From NCBI GenBank assembly GCA_052084925.1, contig JBQDEV010000006.1, positions 1-64,000 of the forward strand: 64,000 nt of DNA, read 5' to 3'. Origin of the DNA: CmP2 sp052084925. GTDB taxonomy: Bacteria; Actinomycetota; Actinomycetes; Actinomycetales; Micrococcaceae. Made by a program: the position numbers and the translations under genes. Shown here piece after piece: positions 7,722 to 18,134 of this stretch. The first letter of the stretch is position 1. Each line of letters starts with the position of its first letter. A model generated the notes under the pieces. That model did no database searches. It worked only from the letters and a program-made list of their open reading frames with translations, and was not told where the DNA came from.

Positions 7722-10700
7722 ATGGCGACCCGAACTTCCCCCACTCGCTCGCCGTCTTCGACGCGTTCGACCCCGGCACGTTCCCGTAATGGCTCGGCCA
7801 AGAAGGGCTCGACGACGGCGAAGACGAAGCAGCAGGATGCCTTCGAATCATCCGAACCCACCATGGCCTGGCCCCTGCGTGCCCTGCGTGGACTCTGGCT
7901 GGCCGTGGTGACCCCGGTCGGCGCCACCGTGCGCAAACTGGGACCCGATGCGAAGGTCGCCCCCGAAGAACGGCGCGACGGCACCGGGTTCGTGCTCCTG
8001 GTGCTGGCCGTGGTCATCGCCACCGTCGAATGGTGGGGACTGCGCGACACGCCCGGCTACGGCCACGTCGTGCACGGGATCGCCGCCGGCACCTTCGGGT
8101 GGATGGCGCTCATCGTCCCCGTGCTGATGCTGCTCGTGGCCGTGCGCTGCTTCCGCAGCCCGCAGGATCACCGCGCCAACGGTCGCATCATCATCGGCCT
8201 GCTGATCATCACCGCTGCCGGGTCTGGACTCGCCCAGCTCACCCACGGCAACCCGCCGGTGGCCGGAGATCTCTCCGGGATGCTGGCCTCCGGGGGAGTG
8301 CTCGGCTATCTGGTCACCGATCCGCTGGTCGCTCTGATCACCGCCGGACCGGTGTGGGTCATCATGAGCGTGCTGCTGTTCTTCGGCCTGCTCGTCCTCA
8401 CCGCCACTCCCGTCGGCCGCATCCCCGAGCGAGTAGCCGGGCTCTATGCCTGGCTGACCGGACAGAATCCGCACGACCAGCGTGCCACGCCCCGAACGGA
8501 GGCTGCGCACGAGGGCGCGGATGACTCCGATCACGACCAGTCTTATCTCTATGGCGACGGTGCCGAGAGCCCCGAGGGAACCACCCAGCGTGGTTCCGGA
8601 CGCAAGGCAAAGAAGAAGAGCGCCGGGGCCGGCACCAAGAAGCGCTGGAAGCTCTTCGGCGCCGACGAGCCGGAGACGGCCGAGGGCGACGACCACGATT
8701 CCGCGAGCGACGATGAGGCCTACGCCACCCCGGTGATCCACGACCACGACGACGCCCCCACCGAAGTTGTCGACGTGGGCGGGTTCGACGCTTCCGACGC
8801 CTCCGACCCCGGCACCGCCGCGTTGGCGACGAACGCCGAGCCCGCGATCCCCGCCGGGGTGAAGCGCCCCACCGCCGCAGATCGTGCGCTGCAGCAGGCG
8901 CGCGCCAGCGCCGGGGTCCCCGACGACACGACGGACGGCGATCTCGACGATCCGAACGCTACCGTCCCGCTGAGCGCCGTCGCCCCGGTGGTTTCCAACC
9001 CGGTCGCCCAGGTCAGCTCGGACCTGCCGCCGCTGCCTGCCCGCTCCGAACAGCTCCACCTCGACGGCGACGTGACCTACACGCTGCCGAAGATGGACCT
9101 GCTGCCGCTGGGTCCGCCAGCCAAGGAACGCTCCGAGGCCAACGACCGTGTCGTCGCCTCGCTCACCGAGACGCTCCACCAGTTCAAGGTCGATGCCGAG
9201 GTCATCGGGTTCTCGCGCGGACCCACCGTCACCCGCTACGAGATCGCGGTCGCCCCGGGCACCAAGGTCGAGAAGGTCACCAACCTGGAGAAGAACATCT
9301 CCTACGCGGTGGCCTCCACCGACGTGCGCATTCTTAGCCCCATCCCGGGCAAGTCCGCCATCGGCGTGGAGATCCCCAACACGGACAAGGAAGTTGTCGC
9401 CCTCGGCGACGTGCTGCGCTCTCAGGCCGCGCGCAAGACCGACCACCCCATGGTGATGGGCGTCGGCAAGGATGTCGAGGGTGGATTCGTGATGGCGAAT
9501 CTGGCCAAGATGCCGCATATGCTGGTCGCCGGCGCCACCGGCGCGGGTAAGTCCTCCTTCGTGAACTCCATGATCACCTCGATCCTGATGCGCGCCACCC
9601 CCGACGAGGTGCGGATGATCATGGTCGACCCCAAGCGCGTGGAGCTCACCGCCTATGAGGGCGTGCCGCACCTGGTCACCCCGATCATCACCAGTCCCAA
9701 GAAGGCAGCCGAGGCCCTGCAGTGGGTGGTCAAGGAGATGGACACCCGGTACGACGATCTCGCGGCCTTCGGGTACAAGCACGTCGACGACTTCAACAAA
9801 GCGATCCGTGCCGGCAAGGTCACCCTGCTCCCGGACTCCAAGCGCAAGCTGAAGCCCTACCCCTACCTGCTGGTGATCGTCGACGAGCTCGCCGATCTGA
9901 TGATGGTCGCCCCGCGCGACGTCGAGGACGCCATCGTGCGCATCACCCAGTTGGCCCGTGCCGCCGGCATTCACCTGGTGCTGGCTACCCAGCGTCCTTC
10001 CGTTGACGTCGTCACCGGGCTGATTAAGGCCAATGTGCCCTCCCGAATGGCTTTCGCCACCTCCTCCGTCACCGACTCCCGCGTGGTCCTCGACCAGCCC
10101 GGCGCGGAGAAGCTGCTCGGCCAGGGCGACGCCCTGTTCCTGCCGATGGGCAAATCTAAGCCGATGCGCGTGCAGGGGGCCTGGGTCAACGAGTCCGAGG
10201 TCCAAGCGATCGTCGAGCACGTGAAGACCCAGATGAGCGCCCAATACCGTGAGGATGTCGTCCCCGAGAAGGTCGAGAAGGTCATCGACGAGGATATCGG
10301 CGACGATCTGGAGGTGCTGCTGCAGGCCGTCGAACTCGTGGTCACCTCGCAGTTCGGCTCGACCTCGATGCTGCAACGCAAGCTTCGCGTCGGGTTCGCG
10401 AAGGCCGGACGCCTGATGGACCTGATGGAATCACGCGGCGTGGTCGGTCCCTCCGAAGGTTCGAAAGCACGTGACGTGCTTGTGCAGCCCGACGACCTCG
10501 GCGAGGTGCTGGCCACGATCCGCGGCGATAAGCCCGCCGCCGCCACGGAAACGGCACCCTCGAACGCTATGGGGGGCTCGGCGGCACTGCCGAGCGGACC
10601 CACACTCAGCGCCTCCGAACAGCGGATGGTGGCCGACTCGGTGCCGTCAGACGCCGCCGGCTCGGAGCAATCCCACGGCAACGACACCCGCGACTGGGGT

Positions 10701-10808
10701 CAGGATCTGGTGGGCCAGCATTACGACCAGTACACCCAGGTGGTCGACTACAACGATGACGACGACGAGGGAGAGTCCGAAGACGCATGGCAGCTGACGG
10801 GTCGCTAG
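7722..10808 (+). CDS. ftsK: DNA translocase FtsK/SpoIIIE
   Basis: A 1028-residue motor that pumps chromosomal DNA through the closing septum. A basic Ser/Thr-rich N-terminus is followed by four membrane segments (about residues 87-240), an acidic disordered linker to about 440, and the alpha-beta motor. Walker A is GATGAGKS near residue 605. Walker B lies in VIVDELADLMM, followed by VLATQRPSVDVVTG. The C-terminal gamma winged-helix domain (TSQFGSTSMLQRKLRVGFAKA) reads KOPS-type sequences. Its 3' end overlaps pgsA by 22 bases. Confidence 0.96.
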   Translation: MATRTSPTRSPSSTRSTPARSRNGSAKKGSTTAKTKQQDAFESSEPTMAWPLRALRGLWLAVVTPVGATVRKLGPDAKVAPEERRDGTGFVLLVLAVVIATVEWWGLRDTPGYGHVVHGIAAGTFGWMALIVPVLMLLVAVRCFRSPQDHRANGRIIIGLLIITAAGSGLAQLTHGNPPVAGDLSGMLASGGVLGYLVTDPLVALITAGPVWVIMSVLLFFGLLVLTATPVGRIPERVAGLYAWLTGQNPHDQRATPRTEAAHEGADDSDHDQSYLYGDGAESPEGTTQRGSGRKAKKKSAGAGTKKRWKLFGADEPETAEGDDHDSASDDEAYATPVIHDHDDAPTEVVDVGGFDASDASDPGTAALATNAEPAIPAGVKRPTAADRALQQARASAGVPDDTTDGDLDDPNATVPLSAVAPVVSNPVAQVSSDLPPLPARSEQLHLDGDVTYTLPKMDLLPLGPPAKERSEANDRVVASLTETLHQFKVDAEVIGFSRGPTVTRYEIAVAPGTKVEKVTNLEKNISYAVASTDVRILSPIPGKSAIGVEIPNTDKEVVALGDVLRSQAARKTDHPMVMGVGKDVEGGFVMANLAKMPHMLVAGATGAGKSSFVNSMITSILMRATPDEVRMIMVDPKRVELTAYEGVPHLVTPIITSPKKAAEALQWVVKEMDTRYDDLAAFGYKHVDDFNKAIRAGKVTLLPDSKRKLKPYPYLLVIVDELADLMMVAPRDVEDAIVRITQLARAAGIHLVLATQRPSVDVVTGLIKANVPSRMAFATSSVTDSRVVLDQPGAEKLLGQGDALFLPMGKSKPMRVQGAWVNESEVQAIVEHVKTQMSAQYREDVVPEKVEKVIDEDIGDDLEVLLQAVELVVTSQFGSTSMLQRKLRVGFAKAGRLMDLMESRGVVGPSEGSKARDVLVQPDDLGEVLATIRGDKPAAATETAPSNAMGGSAALPSGPTLSASEQRMVADSVPSDAAGSEQSHGNDTRDWGQDLVGQHYDQYTQVVDYNDDDDEGESEDAWQLTGR

Positions 10809-11434
10809 ACCGAGCACGGGGCTATGATCCCCTCTGGAACCTGCCCAATGTGCTGACCATGGTGCGGATCCTCATGGTTCCGCTGCTGGTGTGGCTGCTG
10901 GTACTTGGCGGAACCTTCGGTGAGGAGTCCCTGCTCTACCGGTGGATCGCCTTCGCGGTATTCGCTGCCGCCATGTACACGGACAAACTCGATGGCGACA
11001 TTGCCCGCAAGCGAGGACTCGTCACCTCCTTCGGGAAGATCGCCGATCCGATCGCCGACAAGCTGCTCACGGGCGCGGCGTGGATTGTGCTCTCGGTGCT
11101 GGGGGAGATCTGGTGGTGGATCACCATCACCATCCTGGTGCGCGAGTGGGGCATCACCCTGATGCGTTTCATCGTGCTGCGCTACGGAGTGATGCCTGCC
11201 TCGGCCGGAGGGAAACTCAAGACCGTACTGCAGACCGCAGGCATCGGGCTGCTGTTGATGCCGCTGGCCCCGCTGGTGGGCTCCTGGTGGCCCTGGGCGG
11301 GATGGACCGTCATCATCCTGGCCCTGATCGTCACCGTGGCCACCGGTGTGGACTACGTGATCAAGGCGGTGCAGCTACGCAGGACTTCGCTGCTGCGGGC
11401 CCCACGGGAGCGAGACGATGACGACCGCGGCTGA
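10787..11434 (+). CDS. pgsA: CDP-diacylglycerol-glycerol-3-phosphate 3-phosphatidyltransferase
   Basis: A 215-residue membrane enzyme making phosphatidylglycerol phosphate. The CDP-alcohol phosphotransferase signature is complete: Asp69-Gly70, Ala73-Arg74, Gly83, Asp87 and Asp91. Several hydrophobic helices flank it. The ATG lies inside ftsK and the 3' end overlaps the next gene by 17 bases, so ftsK, pgsA and the CinA-family gene are translationally linked. Another enzyme of the family, such as phosphatidylinositol phosphate synthase, is possible, but context next to the CinA-type gene favours PgsA. Confidence 0.88.
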   Translation: MAADGSLDRARGYDPLWNLPNVLTMVRILMVPLLVWLLVLGGTFGEESLLYRWIAFAVFAAAMYTDKLDGDIARKRGLVTSFGKIADPIADKLLTGAAWIVLSVLGEIWWWITITILVREWGITLMRFIVLRYGVMPASAGGKLKTVLQTAGIGLLLMPLAPLVGSWWPWAGWTVIILALIVTVATGVDYVIKAVQLRRTSLLRAPRERDDDDRG

Positions 11435-11894
11435 GGTCGTCGAGCTGCTGATCGCCCACGGACGCACGATTGCGACAGCCGAGTCGCTGACGGCCGGGGC
11501 CGTTGCGGCGCGCCTGGCTGACGTCAGCGGAGCATCCCGAACGCTGCGCGGTGGTGTGGTGGCATACCAGAACGACATCAAGGCCAACCTGCTCGGCGTC
11601 GACCGTGAGCGGCTGGAATCCCACGGTGCTGTCGATGAGCAGGTCAGTCTGCAGATGGCCGACGGCGCTCGACGGCAGCTGGGCGCCGACATGGGTGTGG
11701 CAACCACCGGCGTCGCAGGGCCGCATCCGCATCAGGGCCAGCCGGCGGGCACCGTGTGGATCGCCGTGGTGGCCGAGGAAGCGCGCCGCGCTCAGCTGTA
11801 TCGCTTCGAGGGCGACCGTGCCGCCGTGCGGCAGGCCACCGTGGATGCCGCGCTGCAGCTGATCGTTGAGGTGCTGCACGACTCTCGGGCATAG
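11418..11894 (+). CDS. CinA C-terminal family nicotinamide-nucleotide amidohydrolase
   Basis: A 158-residue stand-alone CinA C-terminal domain (PncC-type), which deamidates nicotinamide mononucleotide in NAD recycling. TAESLTAGAVAARLADVSGAS is the typical opening (residues ~18-38), followed by GGVVAYQNDIKANLLGV and ATTGVAGP. The COG1058 N-terminal domain of full-length CinA is absent, as is common in actinobacteria. It overlaps pgsA, and the clgR-recA block follows, an order seen in many relatives. Confidence 0.9.
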   Translation: MTTAAEVVELLIAHGRTIATAESLTAGAVAARLADVSGASRTLRGGVVAYQNDIKANLLGVDRERLESHGAVDEQVSLQMADGARRQLGADMGVATTGVAGPHPHQGQPAGTVWIAVVAEEARRAQLYRFEGDRAAVRQATVDAALQLIVEVLHDSRA

Positions 11895-12186
11895 GCGGAT
11901 CGGCTCGGCACCACTACGATGGAGTGAGCACCGTCTGTCCTTGCTGGACATTGTCTGTGAATCGGTCGCATTCCACACCGCGAGGGAACAAACCGCCCTC
12001 GGGTCGCGTTGTGATCTTCAACGGACCTCGTCCCACCATAGATGGTGTCCCTTCAGTCCATACACCGTCCCCGCACAGGAGAAGACAGTAGACATGATGA
12101 GAGAACCGGTAACCATCAATGGCGTGACCCGTTGGATGGCGGCCGGAGAATCCGATCCCAGCCCGTCTCACGCAAAGGAGCATGCC

Positions 12187-12534
12187 ATGCCTGTACTTCG
12201 TCAGGAGATCGGAGACGTGCTCCGAGACGTGCGCCAGCGCCAAGGACGTACCCTGCGGGAGGTCTCCCACAAGGCACGCGTGTCCCTCGGGTACCTGTCC
12301 GAGGTCGAGCGCGGCCAGAAGGAAGCCTCATCGGAATTGCTCGCCGCCATCTGCGAGGCTCTGAGCATCCCGCAATCCACGATGTTGCGCGAAGTGGCCG
12401 ACCGGATGGCCATGGAGGAGGCGCTGCATATGCCAGACGTCCCCGACACCGTGCCCGCCGAGATGACGCACCGCTACGCGCAGATGCCGAAGGAGCTTCC
12501 GGACGATTTCGGACAGCTGGCCGGCAGCCACTGA
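12187..12534 (+). CDS. clgR: ClgR-like XRE family transcriptional regulator
   Basis: A 115-residue protein with an N-terminal Cro/CI helix-turn-helix: EIGDVLRDVRQRQGRTLREV then VSLGYLSEVERGQKEASSEL. This sequence is the hallmark of ClgR, which activates clp protease and stress genes in actinobacteria and lies upstream of recA in mycobacteria and relatives. I start at ATG 12187 because AAAGGAG lies 6 bases before it. A longer form from ATG 12094 or 12097 (31 or 30 extra residues, also with AGGAG upstream) is possible. The 290 bases between the CinA-family gene and this start contain a possible -10 (TACGAT at 11915-11920) and no other clear feature. Confidence 0.85.
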   Translation: MPVLRQEIGDVLRDVRQRQGRTLREVSHKARVSLGYLSEVERGQKEASSELLAAICEALSIPQSTMLREVADRMAMEEALHMPDVPDTVPAEMTHRYAQMPKELPDDFGQLAGSH

Positions 12535-12552
12535 GACTCGAGCACCAGATAT

Positions 12553-12586
12553 GAAGGCCGCACCGGACCTACCGGTTGCGGCCTTC
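12553..12586 (+). terminator. Stem-loop after clgR
   Basis: An almost perfect ~14-bp stem with one bulged base pairs 12553-12566 with 12572-12586. It lacks a T-run, so termination strength is uncertain. Confidence 0.6.
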
Positions 12587-12612
12587 GTCGTTGCGGCCGA
12601 TACTCTTGAGGG

Positions 12613-12852
12613 GTGAAGATGAAACGATCGGCATTCTGGACGTTGATGATTGACGAATTCGGGGACGCCAATGCGGGTGTGATCGCCAGCTCCCTGGTGC
12701 TTCCGGCCCTTCACCAAACCGCCTCTGATGCCCTCGCCCACGGTGTCGACCCCCGTGAGGTCTGGGCGGCCGTTTGCGATCTGCACCAGATTCCCGCAGA
12801 TCGTCAGTGGGGGCGCGACATCGCTCCGCGCGATACACCTGGCTGGTCCTGA
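12613..12852 (+). CDS. DUF3046 protein
   Basis: A 79-residue protein of the actinobacterial DUF3046 family, recognisable by FWTLMIDEFGDANAGVIASS and by DPREVWAAVCDLHQIPADRQWGRD near the end. Members are nearly always encoded just upstream of recA; no function is established. Translation starts at GTG 12613 or ATG 12619. The 217 bases up to recA contain the recA SOS box and no other gene. Confidence 0.85.
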   Translation: MKMKRSAFWTLMIDEFGDANAGVIASSLVLPALHQTASDALAHGVDPREVWAAVCDLHQIPADRQWGRDIAPRDTPGWS

Positions 12853-12887
12853 GCTCAGACAGAGTTACGACACGCGCACACAAATGC

Positions 12888-12903
12888 TAGAAGAGGTGTT
12901 CGA
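12888..12903 (+). promoter_or_regulatory. Predicted SOS (LexA) box of recA
   Basis: TAGAAGAGGTGTTCGA matches the actinobacterial LexA palindrome TCGAAC-N4-GTTCGA at 10 of 12 defined positions. It lies 166 bases before recA. A very similar box lies upstream of lexA at 24931-24946. Confidence 0.75.
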
Positions 12904-13069
12904 GTTCAGTAGACTCCTACACAGAACAACGAAAATGACGATGTGGACGCCGCAGTCCACTACCGAAGCGAGCGCGTTCTAACGTGTCCGTCGGGCTCCG
13001 TAGAGTCGTCTTGTTCGTGCATGTCACCGACTAACCGTCCGATGCGTCGGCCCCAACCAAGGAGAAGAG

Positions 13070-14124
<1,055 letters not shown>

Positions 14125-14128
<4 letters not shown>

Positions 14129-14697
14129 CCTCGCGGGGACCTGAGGAGCCTCTTCCGGAGACGGCGCTCGGTGATACCGAGCCGCATCCGGAAGAGGTCG
14201 CCAGGTCCATTCTCCTGCGCCAGCTCACGGCCTCTCCGAAGTCCCGCAAACAACTCGCGGACAAGCTCGCAGAGAAGAATGTTCCCGAGGACGTGGCAAA
14301 CACCGTTCTCGACCGCTTCGAGGACGTCAACCTGATCAATGACGAGGAATTCGCCTTCATGTGGGTGCGCTCCCGTCAGCAGGGCAAGGGCCTGGCCCGC
14401 GGGGCGCTGCGTCGAGAGCTCAAGTCGAAGGGCATTGACGGTGAGGAGGCCGAACAGGCCTTGGAAGCGGTCACCGACGACGATGAGTGGGAAGCCGCGC
14501 GCACCCTGGTGGAGAAGAAACTCAGGAACCAGCGCGTGCCCACCGGATCAGATCCCGAAGCACGTGGCGAACGGGACAAAGTCGTGCGTCGTCTCGTCTC
14601 GATGCTTGCGCGCAAGGGATACTCGCCGGGTCTCGGTTTCGACGTTGTCAAAGAGCTGATGGCTGTCCGGATCGAGAATGACGAGGATCTAGAATAG
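14125..14697 (+). CDS. recX: RecA modulator RecX
   Basis: A 190-residue RecX family protein that binds and limits RecA filaments. It has the repeated three-helix motifs: ARSILLRQLTASPKSRKQLA, then DEEFAFMWVRSRQQGKGLAR, and a third repeat around VVRRLVSMLARKGYSP. A ~30-residue N-terminal extension is acidic and Pro-rich. Translational coupling with recA is expected from the ATGA overlap. Confidence 0.93.
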
Positions 14698-14701
14698 ACG
14701 G
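14690..14701 (+). promoter_or_regulatory. Predicted -10 box of leaderless miaB
   Basis: TAGAAT at 14690-14695 is followed by 6 bases and the GTG start at 14702. The recX stop codon overlaps the end of this element. Confidence 0.4.
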
Positions 14702-16207
14702 GTGACCACACTCCGCGATTCGATACCGTCCCCCCGCTCCTACGAAGTGCGCACGTTCGGGTGCCAGATGAACGTGCACGATTCCGAACGCATTTCTGGA
14801 CTGCTCGAGGATTCCGGATATATCGCCGCGGCGGAGGAACAAGAACCAGATCTGGTGGTCTTCAACACGTGTGCCGTGCGAGAGAACGCGGACAATCGGC
14901 TCTACGGCAACCTCGGAAACCTGCGTCAGGTCAAGGAGCAGCACCCCGGTATGCAGATCGCCGTCGGTGGATGCCTGGCGCAGAAGGATCAGGACGTCAT
15001 CGTTGAGAAGGCCCCGTGGGTCGACGTCGTCTTCGGTACTCACAACATCGGCTCGCTGCCGGTCCTGTTGGAGAGATCGCGCCACAACGAGCGGGCCGAA
15101 GTCGAGCTGCTGGAATCCCTGGAAGTCTTCCCGTCCACGCTGCCGACCAAGCGCGACTCTACCTACTCGGGGTGGGTCTCCATCTCGGTGGGGTGCAACA
15201 ACACTTGCACCTTCTGCATCGTTCCCTCCCTGCGTGGCAAGGAGAAGGACCGCCGCCCCGGAGAGATCCTGGCAGAGGTCCAAGCACTCGTGGATGCCGG
15301 AGCCGTTGAGGTTACGCTGCTTGGCCAGAACGTGAACACCTACGGGGTCGAGTTCGGTGACCGGGGAGCGTTCGCGAAGCTGCTGCGTGCCTGCGGCGAG
15401 ATCAAGGGACTCGAGCGGGTACGCTTCACCAGCCCGCACCCGGCGTCGTTCACCGACGACGTCATTGATGCAATGGCCGAGACACCCAACGTGATGCCGC
15501 AGTTGCACATGCCGCTGCAGTCGGGCTCGGACGCGATTCTGAAGTCGATGCGCCGCTCGTATCGGTCAAAGAAATTCCTGGGCATTCTGGACAAGGTGCG
15601 CGAGCGGATCCCCCATGCCGCCGTCACGACCGACATCATCGTCGGATTCCCCGGTGAGACCGAAGAGGACTTCGCCGAGACCCTGCGCGTCGTGGAAGCC
15701 TCACGGTTCTCGTCGGCCTTCACCTTCCAGTACTCCATCCGACCGGGCACGCCCGCGGCGACGATGGATCACCAGGTGCCCAAGGCCGTCGTGCAGGAAC
15801 GGTTCGAACGCCTGACCGCTCTGCAGGACCGTATCAGCGCCGAAGAGAGCGCGACCCGCGTCGGCGTGGATCAAGAGATCCTAGTGACTAACACTCCCGG
15901 GACGAAGAGCGAGGAGACCGGACGTCTTTCCGGGCGGGCACCTGACAACAGGCTCGTGCACTTCTCGGTTCCTAACGGTGAACCGCGGCCGCGCCCAGGG
16001 GACTTCGTGACGGTGCCGATCACCGCTTCGCACCCGTACCACCTCATTGCAGACCCGCAGCCCGGTCAGTATCACTTGCGACGTTCGCGTGCCGGTGATG
16101 CCTGGGACCGCACGCAGGCTGAGAGCTGCGGAACTCCTGCACCGGATAGCTCCGGGGCGGGTGCGGGTGTGAGCCTGGGAATGCCGACGCTGCGCGTAGG
16201 GGTCTGA
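14702..16207 (+). CDS. miaB: tRNA (N6-isopentenyl adenosine(37)-C2)-methylthiotransferase
   Basis: A 501-residue radical-SAM enzyme adding the methylthio group to i6A37 of tRNAs reading UNN codons, acting after MiaA. The N-terminal UPF0004 domain begins FGCQMN (Cys21) and holds two more cluster cysteines (FNTCAVREN, GGCLAQKD). The radical SAM motif is Cys165-x3-Cys169-x2-Cys172. A TRAM-like domain follows at about 390-455, then a tail of roughly 45 residues rich in Ser, Gly and Ala. Translation starts at GTG 14702. The gene ends two bases before the first possible codon of miaA. Confidence 0.95.
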   Translation: MTTLRDSIPSPRSYEVRTFGCQMNVHDSERISGLLEDSGYIAAAEEQEPDLVVFNTCAVRENADNRLYGNLGNLRQVKEQHPGMQIAVGGCLAQKDQDVIVEKAPWVDVVFGTHNIGSLPVLLERSRHNERAEVELLESLEVFPSTLPTKRDSTYSGWVSISVGCNNTCTFCIVPSLRGKEKDRRPGEILAEVQALVDAGAVEVTLLGQNVNTYGVEFGDRGAFAKLLRACGEIKGLERVRFTSPHPASFTDDVIDAMAETPNVMPQLHMPLQSGSDAILKSMRRSYRSKKFLGILDKVRERIPHAAVTTDIIVGFPGETEEDFAETLRVVEASRFSSAFTFQYSIRPGTPAATMDHQVPKAVVQERFERLTALQDRISAEESATRVGVDQEILVTNTPGTKSEETGRLSGRAPDNRLVHFSVPNGEPRPRPGDFVTVPITASHPYHLIADPQPGQYHLRRSRAGDAWDRTQAESCGTPAPDSSGAGAGVSLGMPTLRVGV

Positions 16208-16208
16208 C

Positions 16209-17147
16209 ATCGTCCCCGCTGTTAATCTCGGTGACGACCGGGAGGCGCCCGTCGTCGTTCTGGTCGGAGCGACAGCGACGGGGAAGACGCAACTGAGTCT
16301 TGACCTGGCGCACGAACTCAACGGGGAGATCGTCAACGCCGACTCTATGCAGTTCTACCGGGGACTGGATATCGGCACCGCCAAAGCGACAGTCAGCGAG
16401 CGCGCTGTCGCCCCGCATCATCTGATCGACGTTCTGGAGCTCCACCAAGAGTCCTCGGCCGCACAATTCCAGGGCTGGGCACGAGAGTGCTTTGCCGACA
16501 TCCGATCTCGCCAAGGCACCCCGCTGCTGACCGGCGGCTCGGGCTTGTATGTGAGGGCAGCCATTGACCAGATCGGATTCCCGCCGACCGACGCCTCGGT
16601 GCGCGCCGAGCTCCTGCAACGGCTAGACATCGAGGGACGGGAATCGATTCGCAACGAACTGGCTCGAGTCGACCCGGACTCCGCCCAGCGGATCCAGGAC
16701 GATCGCCGACTGGTTCGTGCACTGGAGGTGCACCGACTCACCGGGCGTCCCTTCACGTCCTTCATGCCTCAGCGTGTGTATGACGATGCTGCCAGGCCGG
16801 TCGTGCAGATCGGTCTCAGCGTTGACCGCGAGGTCCTGCATGGACGCATCGCTGCCCGGGTGCATTCCATGATGCAGCAGGGATTCCTGGACGAGGTCCG
16901 GGACCTGTCATCCCGCGGGCTGGAAGAGGCACCGACAGCCTCTCGCGCGATCGGATATCCGCAGATGAAGCGTGTGATCGCGGGGGAAAGCACGGTGGAT
17001 GACGCCATCGAGGAGACCATCGTGGCAACGCGGCGATTCGCCAAACGTCAACTGACCTGGTTCCGGGCCGACCCCCGTGTGCACTGGATCGACCACGACG
17101 ATCCCGGCTTGCTTTCCAAGGTGATGGATCTCGTCCGGGATCGCTAG
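16209..17147 (+). CDS. miaA: tRNA dimethylallyltransferase with non-standard start
   Basis: MiaA transfers a dimethylallyl group to A37 of tRNA. The P-loop GATATGKT and the substrate loop NADSMQFYRGLDIGTAK are intact, as are FTSFMPQRVY-type and SRAIGYPQ motifs further on. In this frame there is no ATG, GTG or TTG between the stop at 16197-16199 and the P-loop at about 16266; ATG 16347 would delete the P-loop. The best candidate is ATC at 16209, with AGGGG 6 bases upstream, giving 312 residues, the normal family length. A CTG at 16260 is too close to the P-loop. The start is an inference; the product is secure. Confidence 0.88.
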   Translation: MVPAVNLGDDREAPVVVLVGATATGKTQLSLDLAHELNGEIVNADSMQFYRGLDIGTAKATVSERAVAPHHLIDVLELHQESSAAQFQGWARECFADIRSRQGTPLLTGGSGLYVRAAIDQIGFPPTDASVRAELLQRLDIEGRESIRNELARVDPDSAQRIQDDRRLVRALEVHRLTGRPFTSFMPQRVYDDAARPVVQIGLSVDREVLHGRIAARVHSMMQQGFLDEVRDLSSRGLEEAPTASRAIGYPQMKRVIAGESTVDDAIEETIVATRRFAKRQLTWFRADPRVHWIDHDDPGLLSKVMDLVRDR

Positions 17148-17156
17148 ACTAGTCGC
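17145..17156 (+). promoter_or_regulatory. Predicted -10 box of leaderless dapF
   Basis: TAGACT at 17145-17150 is followed by 6 bases and ATG at 17157. Its TAG is also the miaA stop codon. Confidence 0.45.
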
Positions 17157-18113
17157 ATGTCATCTCCTGGAACTGAGGCCGACGCAGGCCACGTTGACCC
17201 ATCCCTGCGGCAGCTGGGCGGGCTGTCGTTCACCAAGGGCCACGGCACCGGGAACGACTTCGTCCTCGTCAACGATGCCGACGGCGCTCTGGAGCTGACG
17301 CCTGCGCACGTGAGTGCCCTGTGCGACCGACATCTGGGCATCGGTGCGGACGGACTGATCCGCGCGGTTCCTTCGGCGGAACTTCCCGAAGGTCGGGAGC
17401 TTCTCGAATCCGAGCCTGCTGCGATGTGGTTCATGGATTACCGCAATGGTGATGGGTCGATCGCGGAGATGTGCGGGAACGGGGTACGGGTCTTCGTGCA
17501 TTTTCTGGCGGAGACCGGGACGATCGAACTTCCGGTGGGAGAGAGCGTCGTGATCGGCACACGAGCTGGGGCACGAGAAGTACACCGGACAGAGACGGGG
17601 TACTCGATCTCGATGGGTCCCTGGTCCTTCATTGACCCGGAGATGGCGCTGGAGAGTGCCTCCGATTCCCTGGTCAAAGCTGCCGGTCTTCACGAACCCC
17701 GGCCGGCCTTGAGCATCTCGATGGGCAACCCCCACACCGTGGTGGCGCTCTCGAGCCACGAAGACCTGACCGAGGTTAACCTGCACGAGAAGCCACAGGT
17801 CGAGCCGGTTCCGCCGCACGGTACCAATGTTGAGTTCGTGGTACCCCAGGAGCCGCTCGTGGCGGACGGCGTCGGTCATGTGCGGATGCGGGTCCACGAG
17901 CGCGGTGTCGGTGAGACCATGTCCTGCGGTACCGGCGCCTGTGCCGCTGCTGCTGCGGTGCGCGTCTGGGCCGGTGCCGAGGGCGCAGATTCCTGGCTGG
18001 TTGATGTTCCTGGCGGAACGGTCCAAGTCGACTTCGTGCGCAACGACGACGGCGCCGAGGACGTCGTCCTTTCAGGACCGGCAGAACTGGTCTATAACGG
18101 CACGTTGGGCTGA
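17157..18113 (+). CDS. dapF: Diaminopimelate epimerase
   Basis: A 318-residue enzyme converting LL- to meso-diaminopimelate for peptidoglycan and lysine. The two catalytic cysteines are Cys106 in EMCGNGVR and Cys257 in MSCGTGACA. KGHGTGNDFVLV opens the first half. The ~25-residue N-terminal extension before this motif is longer than usual. It follows miaA in the conserved actinobacterial order and seems to have its own leaderless start. Confidence 0.96.
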   Translation: MSSPGTEADAGHVDPSLRQLGGLSFTKGHGTGNDFVLVNDADGALELTPAHVSALCDRHLGIGADGLIRAVPSAELPEGRELLESEPAAMWFMDYRNGDGSIAEMCGNGVRVFVHFLAETGTIELPVGESVVIGTRAGAREVHRTETGYSISMGPWSFIDPEMALESASDSLVKAAGLHEPRPALSISMGNPHTVVALSSHEDLTEVNLHEKPQVEPVPPHGTNVEFVVPQEPLVADGVGHVRMRVHERGVGETMSCGTGACAAAAAVRVWAGAEGADSWLVDVPGGTVQVDFVRNDDGAEDVVLSGPAELVYNGTLG

Positions 18114-18134
18114 CACCCGCGCGGCGCACATTCG

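Noticed and set aside
7848..10376. 842-residue open frame antisense to ftsK
   Set aside because: Its composition (runs of His, Gly, Asp and Val) is the reverse-strand image of the well-supported ftsK reading frame; long antisense frames are expected in high-GC DNA.
11924..12089. GTG-initiated open frame upstream of clgR
   Set aside because: The start lies only 3 bases after a possible -10 box and there is no supporting ribosome binding site or protein family.
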